64,000 bases of DNA from Erodium maritimum (Eukaryota; Streptophyta; Magnoliopsida; Geraniales; Geraniaceae): NCBI GenBank assembly GCA_963921825.1, contig OY997595.1, positions 20,763,228 through 20,827,227 of the forward strand, read 5' to 3'. The translations under genes were made by a program, and so were the position numbers. Shown here one piece after another: positions 23,182 to 35,104 of this stretch. The notes beneath the pieces are model-generated. The model ran no database searches, was not told where the DNA came from, and was given only the letters and a program-made list of their open reading frames with translations. The first letter of the stretch is position 1. Every line of letters starts with the position of its first letter.

Positions 23182-23925
23182 ATTATTAACTTTTAAAAAG
23201 AATAATTACATATTTGGGATCTCACCAAGTTCTCAAACAATAACTATGAGACAAAGTGAATGTACAATACGGTTTGTCAACGTCATAAAGACAAACAGAA
23301 ATTAAACTACGGATTTAACGAAACTGATGAGAACTGCTCAAGGTGGTGTATGAACACTGCTTAATCTCATGGAGATGACTCTTTTTGTCTGGTGTAAAAC
23401 TGAATCTGACCTATCAGTAACATAGGGAGAATCGGCTTTAAATAAGGACCCCTCCCTAGGTAGGTCCCTGAAGCCACATGCGCCTATCATTTCTTTTGGT
23501 GGGGTTGTTTCCCAACCCTCGTCTGATCTTCACATGGTTCCCCTACAATATCCCTCTTCATTCCTGGTGTCAAAAATGGGACCGGTAGTACCCTAGTTGT
23601 GACGGGCAACAACCCAGTTGGCAACGTCCCAAGCAATGTCTAGACGGGAAAGGTAGCTTCCCAGATAGGACAAGCAGCGTCGCAGATGGGGCAGACTCAA
23701 CCAAGCCTCCCATGAACGGCCCCTGGCCTACCCCTGTTGTTCCATCCCTACCTGAGTGTTAGGTAGGGTATTTGGGGTTACAATTAGCCCCCTTCCTCGA
23801 GACGTTGGAGCCATAGATAGAGTATCTGAGGCCAATGGCTCGAACCTAAGGGGATGGGTTAATGTATTCTTTTAGTCTTTTGCATAGGCATTCTCCATCT
23901 TCTATGGTTTGTATTAAAGGAGAGA
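23182..23925 (-). other. Probable 3' continuation of the DUF4283 gene, no clear domain
   Basis: Minus-strand readings continue from the zinc knuckle into proline- and serine-rich short frames, as is usual for the C-terminal part of such proteins, but with many stops. I cannot assign anything certain here. Confidence 0.3.
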
Positions 23926-23929
23926 ATAG

Positions 23930-24638
23930 TTAAACCACGGGAATCTTAGCATCTCCATATCACAGTCCCGAACCGGGTGGCCAATCTGGCAACAATTGAA
24001 GCAAAATATGGGAAGTCGATCATAGGTCAAGGTGACCTAGATTTGCTCCCGGAATTCCTGGAACCTCAAGATCATCGTCCTGCACAGTCGACGGTGAAGC
24101 TCCATCAAGAATCTAACCCTGACGGTTCCGCCCCAATAGAGGCCCTATTGGTCGCAGGGCACATCCACACATTCCTCAAGGGTTGCCCCAATGACTTTGC
24201 ATGTTTCCTTTGTTCGACCAACGGTGGTAAACCACGAGCATGCACCCATAATTAAATCTAGTTCAACATAGGGAGATCTCGAGCTATGGGTTTCATAATG
24301 GCCCTTAGAAGAAGAGGGTACACAATGAAGCACTATGGTTCGTTGGCACGAACCCATGCCCGAGCTTCCTGGCTGGTGAAGTAGAACTCGAACATGTCTG
24401 GCCCTAGGTCCTTCATAACCAATCCAGGCGTCGAGTACCCCATGCACGCATGAAGATTTTAAGCATGAAATCCTTACGGGATGGTTTTGGGGAGAGCAAT
24501 TTACCGATCATCCCGTACTACTAGCGAGCAATGACGGTAGGGTTTTTCGGAGTATAAGACATCACAACCTCAATGGCTTCCTCCTCAAGCAAAGATAAGG
24601 CTGAGAGGTCGACCTAAATAGTAACCATGGATGGTCTC
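23930..24638 (-). pseudogene. DUF4283 / CCHC zinc-knuckle retroelement protein, second half
   Basis: Reading leftward from 24638 on the minus strand, SLLEEEAIEVV, GMIGKLLSPKPSRKDF and RAWGTRR form the first half of a DUF4283 domain. After a frameshift DLGPDMFEFYFTSQEARAWV continues it, followed by KETCKVIGATLEE and WGGTVRVRFL. CFNCCQIGHPVRDC (about 23964-24006) is a perfect CX2CX4HX4C knuckle of the zf-CCHC_4 type that follows DUF4283 in plant retroelement proteins. Several TAG/TGA codons and at least one frameshift break it. The first half lies at 32257-32834, across the nested LTRs. Such proteins act as nucleic-acid-binding ORF1/gag-like partners of LINE-type elements. Confidence 0.65.
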
Positions 24639-24903
24639 TGTCACACCCCAAATCCGGTTTTGACCGGACTCGAGACGTGAGTTGGAATAACAATAGATAG
24701 ATAAACTTTAAAAATGTAAAACTCCAAGTAATCCTCATAAACAAGTTCAAAATTGAAACAAATGCGACATAGTTTTGAACAAAAAAAATGAAGGTACGTC
24801 TCTAACATAACAACACTCGAACCCTCAGTGAGCTCCCGAGCCTTGAGACGTCCTACAACCTACTCAGCACGGAAACCTGTAAAACAATAGTAAACACGAA
24901 GGG

Positions 24904-27623
24904 TGTCACGCCCCAAATCCGGTTTTGGCCGGACTTGAGACGTGACTTGAGTTGATAATAAAATAGTAGTAAAATAATTATAAAACCGATTCAATACTAA
25001 ACAAGGTTCCGATCAAATAACTCAAATAATGTACTCCAAAGTGTAAATAAGAGTAGTAAAAGTCAATGGTCTAAAAAGAGTACATGAAACATAAGGTTTA
25101 TCACAAATGACCAAATGACGTCTCTACGACTAACACCCAGACTATCCAGCTCCCAAGCCTCGAGTCCACTAATCACCCAGCGCGCCTGTATACACAGTAA
25201 ATAAAACAACAAGGAGTGAGCTTACGCTCAGTAGGGAAAATCATAAACAGTTTAACCTCCAATTTAATAATAAAAACTGCTTTAACACGACGACTCAGCT
25301 GATACTAAATACTATTAACCAACAAGACGCTATGAAATGGATAAAGATATGAAGAGTACTACAATCGTAAAGATAACAGTAACTTTTCAGAGAATAAGAG
25401 GAAAGCGCTGTAAATATTTGATAACTATTAAAATGGGAGCAAGTAAATATCACACCAATAGCTCGAATCCTCAATACTCCGATCCACGAACAGGTTCTTG
25501 TGTCATGTCGGATCCCATACTGCGATCCACAAGAGTACTCGTGTCATATCAGATTTTCCCTCGGTCCAGAGGAGGCACATACATCGGGCTACCGGTAACA
25601 TCCCTGAGGGACACATATCGTCGGGATTCTCGGAAATGCCCCCAAAGGACCATATGTCATCGGGAACCAAGGTAGTGCTCCCGCAGGACGCATACACTCG
25701 GGTGAATCAACAAGTAACCATTCCCCGCAGGGTAAACCATCCAATTGCCTCGCAGGGTCCAATAACCACTCCTCGGCTATGATACTACCCCACACCGGAA
25801 TCCTCCACGGTGTAGGTACCATACCGGACCTCAATAGTCATCTCAAAACGCACACAAGAGACCAACATGCCAATACATCATATAACCAAAGCTTAGCAAA
25901 TCACAATTTCATCACAACACACCCAAGAGATCCATATACCTTTACACTTACCATTATACTTACCAATCGCAATCCATCGGTCTACCACTCACCGATCGTA
26001 CCATTCAAGCATTCATTCAATCATTCAATCATCCAAGCATACACTTTATCTAGTTTCGTTAGACTCTTACTTTATCCTAAAGACTAAACAAGCAAAGCAT
26101 GTGAAGCAACCACAACCAATCCTATGGCTCATCACGGCCTTCTACCAGCACGACAATTCCCAAGTATTGAAAGCGAGTTAAACTAGTTATTCACATCCTA
26201 CACATGCATACTGGACACGTCCGTTTATTAGTAATTGAAAGACGATTATTCTAGTTATTCGCATCCTATATGCAATCTAGGACCTTTCCGGTTTTATTAA
26301 CCTAATAGGCATACTAAGCATTAGATTACACGAGGAGTTTAGTACTTTCCCTACCTTGCGGTCTTCCTCTAATAAACCCTTAGCTGTAGAGTCCGGCTAG
26401 CTTCCCCTCCGTTCTTCACACGGGTCCCGAAGTAGTCTTCGTCCCTCGAGCTCGGTTCCAAGGTCTTGGAACACAAATAAACTCTAATTAAAGTCCAACC
26501 AAGTTACAAGCAAAGTCCAAAAGAATCCCCAAAATCCCGGTTCACAATAAAAGTTCGAACTTGATGAAAACGCCCAAAAAGTACCCAAAACTGGTCTGCC
26601 ACGGATATGGTCACAGAACCGTGACACCACCCGTCACGGATGACGTCAGGGACTCCATCACGGAGCCGTGACGTCTCCCATCACGGATCCGTGGAAAATC
26701 TGGGCAGACTCGCCCTTCTTCAACCTCCAGCTCCTTTTTCCCGAAAATCAACATCAAAACTCCTTTTTCAATCAACCAAAACTCCCAGAACAGATAAATA
26801 ACTTCAAAGCTCCTCTACCCATGGTAGGAATCATCAAAACCTCAACAACCTAAAAGATTTTCAACTCCAAAACCAAATAAAACTCAAGGATTTCAAACAC
26901 AAACCAACCATTACTTCTCTACAACATCATCTAACACTAAGCAAGTCAAAACCCAACAATTTCTAGCAAAAACAAGGAAACCCCATGAAATGAATTGAAA
27001 GGAAAGTGAAGTTTAAGAGGTTCCTTACCTTTGTAATGAGAAGATGAAGATGAATGGAGGATTTTGGTGAAGAAAAGATGAAGGACTTGGGTCAAGCTAG
27101 CTCTTTTTCCCTTTCTTCTTCTTCAAGTCTCCTTGTTCTTCCTCTCTTCTTTTTCTCTCTCTATATTTGGCCACACCAAGCAAAAATGCTGAATTTGGTT
27201 GCTCCCAATTTCCTTTAAAGACCTAAAAGTGGAAAAGACCAAAAACCCTTTTAGCTCCTATCCACTTAAGGACAACAAGGGAGGGTATAAGAGTCATTTT
27301 TGGCCTCTTTTCCTCTCTTCCAATATAGCATGGACAAGTGTCCATGTAGGGACCACTTGTACCTTAATTAATTCCAGCACTTAAAATTAATTAGGCTTTA
27401 GTCGATAAAAAGTCCAAGTTTGACCAAAGTTGACTTTTTCCAATATTATAGTCAAACGAAAGGAAATGACCCAACTAAGCCAACCGTGATTACGGCTAAT
27501 CTTTTTGGGCCCCGAAAAAGCCCCGAATGACTTCCGGAGTCATCGGTTGACTTTTTCAGCCAAAAGTCAAACTTTGCCGAAATCCACCGGTTCGACCAGG
27601 ATCGACCGGGGGCGGTTCTTACA
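24904..27623 (-). mobile_element. Solo LTR nested in the outer LTR
   Basis: On the minus strand it starts TGTAAGAACCGCCCCC and ends GGGGCGTGACA, 2720 bp, with a perfect AAGGG duplication at 24899-24903 and 27624-27628. Donor-like CGCAAG^GTAGGGAAAG (26354/26355) and acceptor-like TATACAG^GC (25185/25186) are 1169 bp apart. A cluster of TCACGGANCCGTGA palindromes is at about 26596-26694. It closely resembles the solo LTR at 16825-19488. Confidence 0.92.
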
Positions 27624-27829
27624 AAGGGGGTGAGCTTACGCTCAGTAGGAAAAAAGCAGTAAAGTAAAAGAACCCCCGCTAAAGCATAAAACCAATTTGT
27701 ACAAGGATTCAAAGTTTATAATTAGAACGATTAATAAAAAGGTGTTGTAAATATAGATCAATAAAAGTTCCAATACTTTAAAGAAAGTAACACTCAAGGA
27801 AGTCAACGGAGAATAAAGAATACAATACT

Positions 27830-30226
27830 TGTAAAGACTGAGAAATTTAATATTTGAATTTTTAATTATTAACGTCGAAGTGTGGGAACGAGTTAATTTT
27901 GAATCGATTTCAAAAAAAAGAAAAAAAACGGTTTTATACGGGATTAAAAGTGGAACGATGAAACGGACACATCGGGAATCGTGCCTTGAAACACGTGCCT
28001 CGGGAGTGCATTGGGAACCGTGCTCGGGTACCCGAATTCGATTCGTCGTTTAAGCCTTCTTTTATCCCGTTCGAGTTTAAAGGCAACGTTTTGATTTTAT
28101 TTTGTACTGTGCCGAATCTGATTGTAAGTTTATCTGTAAACCCAGACTCAGAACTTGGACTTCGCCCGAGAAGACGAATACCACTCCAAAACCCGTGTGA
28201 AGAACGGAGGAGAGGCTAATCGACTTTACAACAGAGTTTTATTATAGGAAGACCACAAGGTAGGGAAAGTCCTAACTACTCGAGTAATTTCAATACTAGA
28301 ACGCATGTTAGGTTAATAAAATCGGAAAGGTCCTAGAATTGCCTATAGGATACGAATAATTAGAATAATCGTATTTCAATTACTAATAATCGGATGAGTC
28401 TAGTATGCATATTTAGGATAACGATAACTAGTAAAGCTTGCTTTCAATACTTGGGACTTAATTTACTAGTAGAGAGGCTGTGAAGAGCTCTCGGATTAGT
28501 TGTGTGCTAGGATCACATGCATGGTTGCTAGTTGTTAGAGTAAACTAAGGGTCTAATGAAACTAGTTAGATTGTATGATTAAATGTTCAATTGATCGTTC
28601 ACATGATTGTTGATTGGTTGAATGCTTACTTGGTTGATTGAGTGATTGTGTTGAAATGATTGAATGTTTGAACGGATGATCGAGTATGACTGATTGTGCC
28701 AAAGGGGCACGATCAGGTGATCGATGGACCGACGGTTCGTGACGGGTAAGTATGACGGTAAGCGTAACTGTGGGTATGAACCCCGTGTGGCGGGTATGAA
28801 TGAACGTGTGTACTTTTAAGATTGAGGATTAAGTGAATGTCTTTGGTGTATTGTGGTGACAGTGTGATTCGATGAGTGTTGGTTGATGGATGTGTTATTG
28901 TATGTTTCCCTTATTCTTATTCTTGAATGATAATGCTTGTTCCTTCATTCTTATTCTTGAAATGTATGCTCGTTTGTTTGCTTGGTTCGATACTACACCG
29001 GGGGGTAATCCGGTGCCGTTGTGGTGGTTGGAGTTTGACAGAGAGAGTGATGATTGAGTGGTTATTGGAGCTTGAGAGCTCGGCAGATCTTACGGGATAT
29101 TGAGTGATTATTGATTGGTTATTGGAGCCTGAGAGATCGGCAAATCCTACGGGATATTGAGTGATTATTGAGTGGTTATTGGAGTCTGAGAGCTCGGCAG
29201 ATCCTACGGGATATTGAGTGATTATTGAGTGGTTAATTGAGTGACGTGAGGGGCCTAAGGGCTCGGCAGATCCTGCGGGATATTGAGTGGATTATTTCAT
29301 GAGAGATGGTTACTGAGGTTTCACCCAAGGGTGTGCGTCCCAGTGGAGCACTATCTTGGTTCCCTATGACATATGGTCCCTTCGAGGCATTTCTGGGGAT
29401 CCCGATGATAAGCGCCCATTTGGGATTGTTTCCGGTGCCCCAACGCATGTGTTTCCTCCGGACCGAGGGAAAATCTGATATGATATGGATACTCTGGTAG
29501 ATCGGTATATGGGAACCGAGGTGATCCCAGAATCTATCCATGGATCGGAGGCTTGAGAATGCAAGTGGTTGGCGTGATATCAATTACTCCCATTTTAATC
29601 GTTACGTTACGTTTTAGTGTTTTCATGGAATCTTTTAAGCTACTGGTATCGTCGAAAAAGCGATACTATTTCATTCTACTGATTCTATAGTCTTTCATTG
29701 ATTACTAGGGTTTACTCGTTTCCAGTTGTGATGGTTTTCCATTTTATTATAATGTTCTCTATTTGTTCGCTAGGAAGTTATAGTTATGCGCTATTGTTCT
29801 CGTTGCTTTTTTATTTGGTTATTTTATTTTTTGGTCTAAGAGTTTTAAGCACTTTGTGACAACGAACTAAAGTAGTTTTATTATTAAACTTGGAGGCCAT
29901 AGTTGTTTACAATTTTCCCTACTGAGCGTAAGCTCACCCTTATTTGTTTATTTGTTGTGTGTATAGGTGTGCTTGAGATTTGGGAAATTCGAGGCTCGGG
30001 AGCTTCCGGATGTTTTGAGGGTTGTATTAGAGGTGTATTGGTCCACATTATTAAATTTTATTTACCTTATGTTACCTGTCAAGTTTTGACACCTTATTTG
30101 AATTATTGAGAAATTCTTTGGACTCGCTTTCAGTTTTAAAGGAATTTATTACAGTTTTACTACTTTTACCTCGATTGTTTTCGGTCACGCCTCGGGTCCG
30201 GCCAAAACCGGATTTGGGGTGTGACA
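27830..30226 (+). mobile_element. Solo LTR, plus strand, nested in the outer LTR
   Basis: Starts TGTAAAGACTGAG and ends GGGGTGTGACA, 2397 bp, with a perfect ATACT duplication at 27825-27829 and 30227-30231. Its orientation is opposite to the LTR that holds it. Donor-like CACAAG^GTAGGGAAAG (28259/28260) and acceptor-like GTATAG^GT (29966/29967) are 1707 bp apart. A roughly 65-bp unit with GAGAGCTCGGCAGATCCTACGGGATATTGAGTG repeats about four times at 29060-29290 inside the intron-like part. Confidence 0.92.
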
Positions 30227-32256
30227 ATACTTTAGAGAAGATAATGCTCACGGACATCAATGGAAAGAGAACAAATTTATCAAGAGGATTAATTAAAGAA
30301 GCACACAAATACTGAAATATTTAATATCGAATTCCACGACTCCGATCCGTACACTGACTGGTACATCATGTCAGAAAGCCCATCGCTCCGGAGGAACACT
30401 ATCATCGGGATTCCCAGAAAAGTTCTCTAGGAACGCACGTTCTCGGAAGTCCCTTAAATGTCCCCAAAGGACCATAGATCATCGGGATAAAGTGAGTCTC
30501 TCCGGAACACGTAGCATCGGAATGAGACAATAAAGTACCGTGCCGGAACATCCCTTGGCCTCGATATTCCCGAAACACGTAGCATCGGGGTGGAACCAGT
30601 CTTTCCGGAACACGTAGCATCGGTAAGACAATAATATACCCTATCGGAATGTCTCTCGGTCTAGGTCTTCCTAGAACACGTAGCATCGGGGTAGAACCAG
30701 TCTTTCCAGATCACGTAGCATCGGATATGACAATAATATACCATACCAGAATGTCTCTCGGTCTAGGTCTTCCCGGAACACGTAGCATCGAGGTGAAACA
30801 ACAATGTAACGTATCGGACCTGGTTACCCCCTCGATCGGTATCAGCCCAAAACATCTTCGGCAAGTAAAACAACAAGGGCACACAATTCCTGATAAGGCA
30901 CAACACAACAACTCATACTATCAACCAAGCCTACCGGCAATACTTACCAAACATGTCCTATCGGTCTATCAATCACCCGATCATAACATTAGGCACAATC
31001 ATATCACATTCAAACATTCACTCAATCACATCACATCACATTCGAACATTCACGCAATCAATCACATTACATTCAAACATTCGCGCAATCAATCACATTG
31101 CATTCAAACATTCACGCAATCAATCATAACGCGGATCAACCATTCACATTACAATCATCAAGGTTCAATTAGTCTAGTTGGCTCTTGTCTTATCCTAAGA
31201 ACGGAACATGCATCGGCTTTAAGGGTGAACAATCATCAGTGAAAACAATCAACAAGCAACTCCTAAGGCTCGACATGGCCATTCTACCAGCACGGTAATT
31301 TCTCAAGATATTGAAAGCGGTTAACTAGTGAATCACATCCTATATGCATACTATGACTCATCCGGTTATTATTATGATTGAAAGACGGTCATTCTAGTGA
31401 ATCACATCCTATATGCGAACTAGGACCTTTCCGGTTATTATTATCCTATAGGCATACTATTAGCGTTATTTAAATTACAAGATAAGTTTAGTACTTTTCC
31501 CTACCTCAAGAAGAACCAACAGCTACGTCTCCTAGTTGTTGACGTCCGGGCCTAACTCCAATCTTCTCGGGCGAAGTCCAAGTCTGGGTTTAACAGGTAA
31601 AATGTCCAATCAGTCCCGGTATAGTCCAAAACTCCTCTGATTTGTCCATTTAAACCTTTAATTATTCATTTTAAATCATTTTTAAATTAAATTAATTAAT
31701 TAATTTAAACTACCGACCCGGATCCGACCCGGCCCAGGAACCAGACCCGACCGGACCCAGAACCGACCCGAACCCGGCTCCAGACCTGACCCACTCCAAG
31801 TTCGAGTCCAGAACTCAGTCCGGACCTGGGCCTGGCCCAAGGCTTAGGTCCTGGCCCAAAGCTCAAGTCCTGGCCTAATCCCGTGGCTCGGTCTGAGCTG
31901 AGGATGACTCCGGCGAAGCTAGGGTTTGCTCCGCCATCGGCGATGGTGTCAGGCGAGCTCGGGGGAGGAGAAACGAGGCGGGGAAGGGCGTCAGGTGACC
32001 GGAAAAGCCGTGGCGAGGATGGTGGTGTCAGACGCGCGGTCCAACACCCTTCAGCTTCAGATCTGGCGAGAGCGAAGCTCTCTCACTCGCCGGCATGGGG
32101 CTGCGACGACGCTCGGGGTTTCAGACGGTGAAACTCGCCCAATCGAGCTTCCCACGGTGCTTTTTCCAAGCGAGGAGTGGTCGGAGGAGAGGAGAGGGAC
32201 GACGAGAGCAAATTTAATAATTTAAAACATTTAACCGGGGCGGTCTTTACAGTCTC

Positions 32257-32834
32257 GGATCATCAAACAGTGCACCATCTCTAGGAATCCTTGGAGTATC
32301 GGAAGTAGGGTCGTCCGAGATTAGAGAAGACTCCCTCAAGGCCATGGGAACAGGACCTCCCAGTAACGGCACTACCATACGCTGAATCGGGGCGCTCGAG
32401 TTAGGGTTGGAAACTCTAGTCGGTGACGATCCTTCAGAATTCGGTCCTTCAAAAGGTGATGGAGCAACATGAGCATGCAACGAAACGGAGGAGATCTTCG
32501 AGGGCTGCCCACGATTTTGCTTGATCAGACCCGGTATCCCCAACTCATCCCCCGGAGAAAACACGACAAATGCCAAGGATGGAATGGGTATGAGTTCCGG
32601 CGAAGGAGAAGAAGATGCAGATTAGAACGTTGGCACGATTGGTGGGGAAGATACGAAGGAAGAGGCTTTTGGTTTACGCATCTTCCTCTCTCTCATCGGA
32701 CGAACAAAATAAGAAGGAGGTCGTGGGGGCATTAGTAGGGGCACCAAAGGGACATGGACACCAGACACATTGTGCTCTATTAATGGGGAGAGCGGTGTCG
32801 TGGTGATCGAAGCTGCAGAAGTCACCATCGACAT
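32257..32834 (-). pseudogene. DUF4283-type retroelement protein, first half
   Basis: A minus-strand ATG at 32834 opens a proline/serine-rich N-terminus (about 70 residues, then a frame change), with basic MRERKMRKPK and LVPLLMPPRPPSYFV segments. It continues as a second frame from 32576 to the LTR border, where the frame ends in DDPR. Removing the solo LTR and one TSD copy places it directly upstream of the DUF4283 segment at 24638. On its own this part has no recognisable domain; the assignment depends on the junction. Confidence 0.45.
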
Positions 32835-34730
32835 GAAGGCTAGAACGACGTAGGGGACTAGGGTTTAGTACTAAACTTTTCTAAAGAACAGAGCACATGC
32901 AATCGTAGAGACTAATATTCTGTAAGAGAGTTTGATAAAAAAAACAGTTGCTAGTTGATTTTATCTAAGTCTTTTTTGAAACTTAGACTCGGTGAGAGGC
33001 ACTCCGATGACAGGGTGGAGAAACGTTGAGAATGGCGTTGGTGTCTTGTCGGAACATTGGGAAAGGTCGAAGAAGGGATCTGATGACAACGAAGGGGCAT
33101 GAAACGTGTGGAAAGGGGCGAGAACGTCCGTGTACGGGTAGAGGAAGGTGGTGGTTTTGAATGTGCGTGGGCGGGCGTGGCTGGCGATTGTAGGAGGAGC
33201 CCTGGAGAAGGAAAGGAGATCTCCACCGGCAGCCCCTATGACAAAAACAAAAAAGGCCACCGATGACGGCGAAAAAAAAAAGATGTTTAAAGATTCTCTA
33301 AGAAAGAGGATTTTGTGTCGTATCTAATAGTATTTCATTTAAGTTGAATACATGGATTTACTGTATTTTTGGAACGCGTAATGTGCAACCCTGAGAGATC
33401 TATATAGTAGTTAGGGAAAGCATAAATTAATCTAACACTGCATGAGTATACATCCATCGTCTCCATTCTATTACTAAAATAGGTTATAATTGTTAACAAA
33501 ACTGATTGTTTTAAAGCTCCTCATCATTGCTCAGCTCGCACTACGCGTATAAGTGTATTTTTTAGAAATGTTGTAAAGGTAAGAATGTCAACCTATATGT
33601 GCTGTTCTCCCTTATCTTCGAGATATTAATAGGAAGTTAGCATGTTATATATGGATAGGTCACCAGTCCACTGTACACACAATACAAATATGAAGTTTAG
33701 TATTTTAAGTTTTCCATATATAGAAGATTCCCATAAATCATCTCCCATGTGTCTTTCTAATAATTCAACTTATAATATATGTTTAGGCTTTCTACATTAT
33801 AGAGGCTATTCTGCGTCTATTTAAATGTTGAATCAAAAAAATCAAAATTACGTTGAATTTGCGTCTATTTTATTTTTTTAGCGTAGAATATGGGAGAAGA
33901 GAGAATAGAAAGTCTATGGATTCATCGACGAGCGATTAAAGTCTATTGTCACGATTCTTCAACGCGAATCGTTACGTGTAATCCACAATTTCCTTAATAA
34001 TCAATAATTTCCTTCATATCTTTTTAACAATTTTCTTAATAATCAATCATTTCTTTAATAATCTATAATTTCCTTAATATCTATTTCAAAAATTTCTTAA
34101 TAATCAATAAAAAATTAATAATAAATTATTTCCTTTTTTTTAAAACGGTCAATTATTTCCTTAATATCTATTTAAGAATTTCTTTAATAATCAATAATTT
34201 CATTAATAGCATTTTTCCTCGTCTGACTAGTTTTATAGAGCTCATTGAGATCTTTGATATATAGCATTTCCTGAGGCCCCTCGAAGACTCGTCGGTAGGG
34301 GGTATAGGGAGTTTCGGGGACATCCCAACCACACGATTGGTGGTCGTGAGTGGTAGGAGGAGCGTCATCTTAGAAATGAAAAAAAAAAGACCCTAACAAA
34401 AGGAGAAACAATTTATCTAATTAATGTCTATATCATAATAAACAACTCATTCAAATGACACCTCGAAATTTTATGTTTACTCTTATCAATTATCATAGGT
34501 AGATGTGGCAAGCTATAAAAGGATGTGGAAAGAATTCAAAATTAAACTTCATTTCGCAGTAATATATTAGAGGTAGAGACTGATTAATTGATCTCTCTCC
34601 CCTCTCATTTACACATATGTGCCTAAACCTCTATATACCACAATCAATGGAGACTAACAAAAAGAAGAGCCTTCAGAAATGTGGCGAACGAATGAAAAAA
34701 CAAATAGTGTTTCACTTTTCTTGCCATCTT
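32835..34730. other. No gene seen; AT-rich intergenic DNA with a short degenerate repeat
   Basis: 32835-33260 may be leader of the broken retroelement gene; the frames there are low-complexity and unconvincing. At about 33985-34215 a degenerate unit of 30-40 bp (ATTTCCTTAATATCT and TTAATAATCAAT) repeats about six times. The remainder is AT-rich without signals I can name. Confidence 0.5.
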
Positions 34731-35024
34731 TCAAGGCCGATCCAATCGAGAAGTGAGATCGATGAAGGCAGCTTCTCCGCAAGGGATGGTTAGGCCTCCC
34801 ATGGGATGATCGAAGCCGAACTCTTCCTCTACTCCGCTCAGCAAATCTTGAAACAAAGGATGGTTCAAGTAAGACAATGGAACCACAAAACGTGTGTATT
34901 GTGCCTCTCCTACGTAGACCGCGACATGACCTTTCGGAACATCCAGCTGATTTTTTGTCCGAAGAGAGTGGACTTTGAGGATTTGCTTGGCACCAAGAAT
35001 CATGGACGGCAACCTAAACCCCAT
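34731..35024 (-). CDS. SAUR family auxin-responsive protein, 97 aa
   Basis: SAUR proteins are small, intronless, rapidly induced by auxin, and promote cell expansion; several are known to inhibit PP2C-D phosphatases and so keep plasma-membrane H+-ATPases active. This one is complete from MGFRLPSM to the TGA at 34731. The signature [13 protein letters not shown] is at residues 28-40, then [18 protein letters not shown] and [17 protein letters not shown]. Its length and lack of a long C-terminal tail fit the short SAUR19-24-like clade. A TATA box lies 68 bases upstream. It is the intact paralogue of the pseudogene at 20848-21140, sharing upstream sequence. The product class is certain; which SAUR it corresponds to is not. 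Confidence 0.95.
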   Translation of the reverse strand: MGFRLPSMILGAKQILKVHSLRTKNQLDVPKGHVAVYVGEAQYTRFVVPLSYLNHPLFQDLLSGVEEEFGFDHPMGGLTIPCGEAAFIDLTSRLDRP

Positions 35025-35091
35025 GATTATGAATGATGTTTTGAGGATGGAGATGATGCTTGTTTGAAGTTTTGAGGACTTTGTTTGTGTG

Positions 35092-35099
35092 TATTTATA
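35092..35099 (-). promoter_or_regulatory. TATA box of the SAUR gene
   Basis: TATAAATA on the minus strand, 68 bases before the ATG at 35024. I saw no exact TGTCTC auxin-response element close by. Confidence 0.65.
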
Positions 35100-35104
35100 G
35101 GGAT

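Larger units (their letters stand above)
24639..32251 (-). mobile_element. Outer solo LTR (family A) holding two further solo LTRs
   Basis: On the minus strand this LTR starts TGTAAAGACCGCCCCGG (32251) and ends GGGGTGTGACA (24639). Its own sequence is 24639-24903, 27624-27829 and 30232-32251; the rest is two later insertions. The flanking pentamers are identical, GTCTC at 24634-24638 and GTCTC at 32252-32256. Donor-like GAG^GTAGGGAAAAG is at 31504/31505 and acceptor-like TTTTACAG^GT at 24876/24877. Internal repeats include an AACACGTAGCATCGG unit (about 30500-30790) and a CATTCAAACATTCACGCAATCAAT unit (about 31000-31130). No internal domain remains, so it is the product of LTR-LTR recombination. 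Confidence 0.9.

Noticed and set aside
32951-33260. Minus-strand frames rich in Pro, Ser and Thr (91 and 99 residues)
   Set aside because: Two overlapping frames with low complexity; no motif. May be leader of the broken retroelement.
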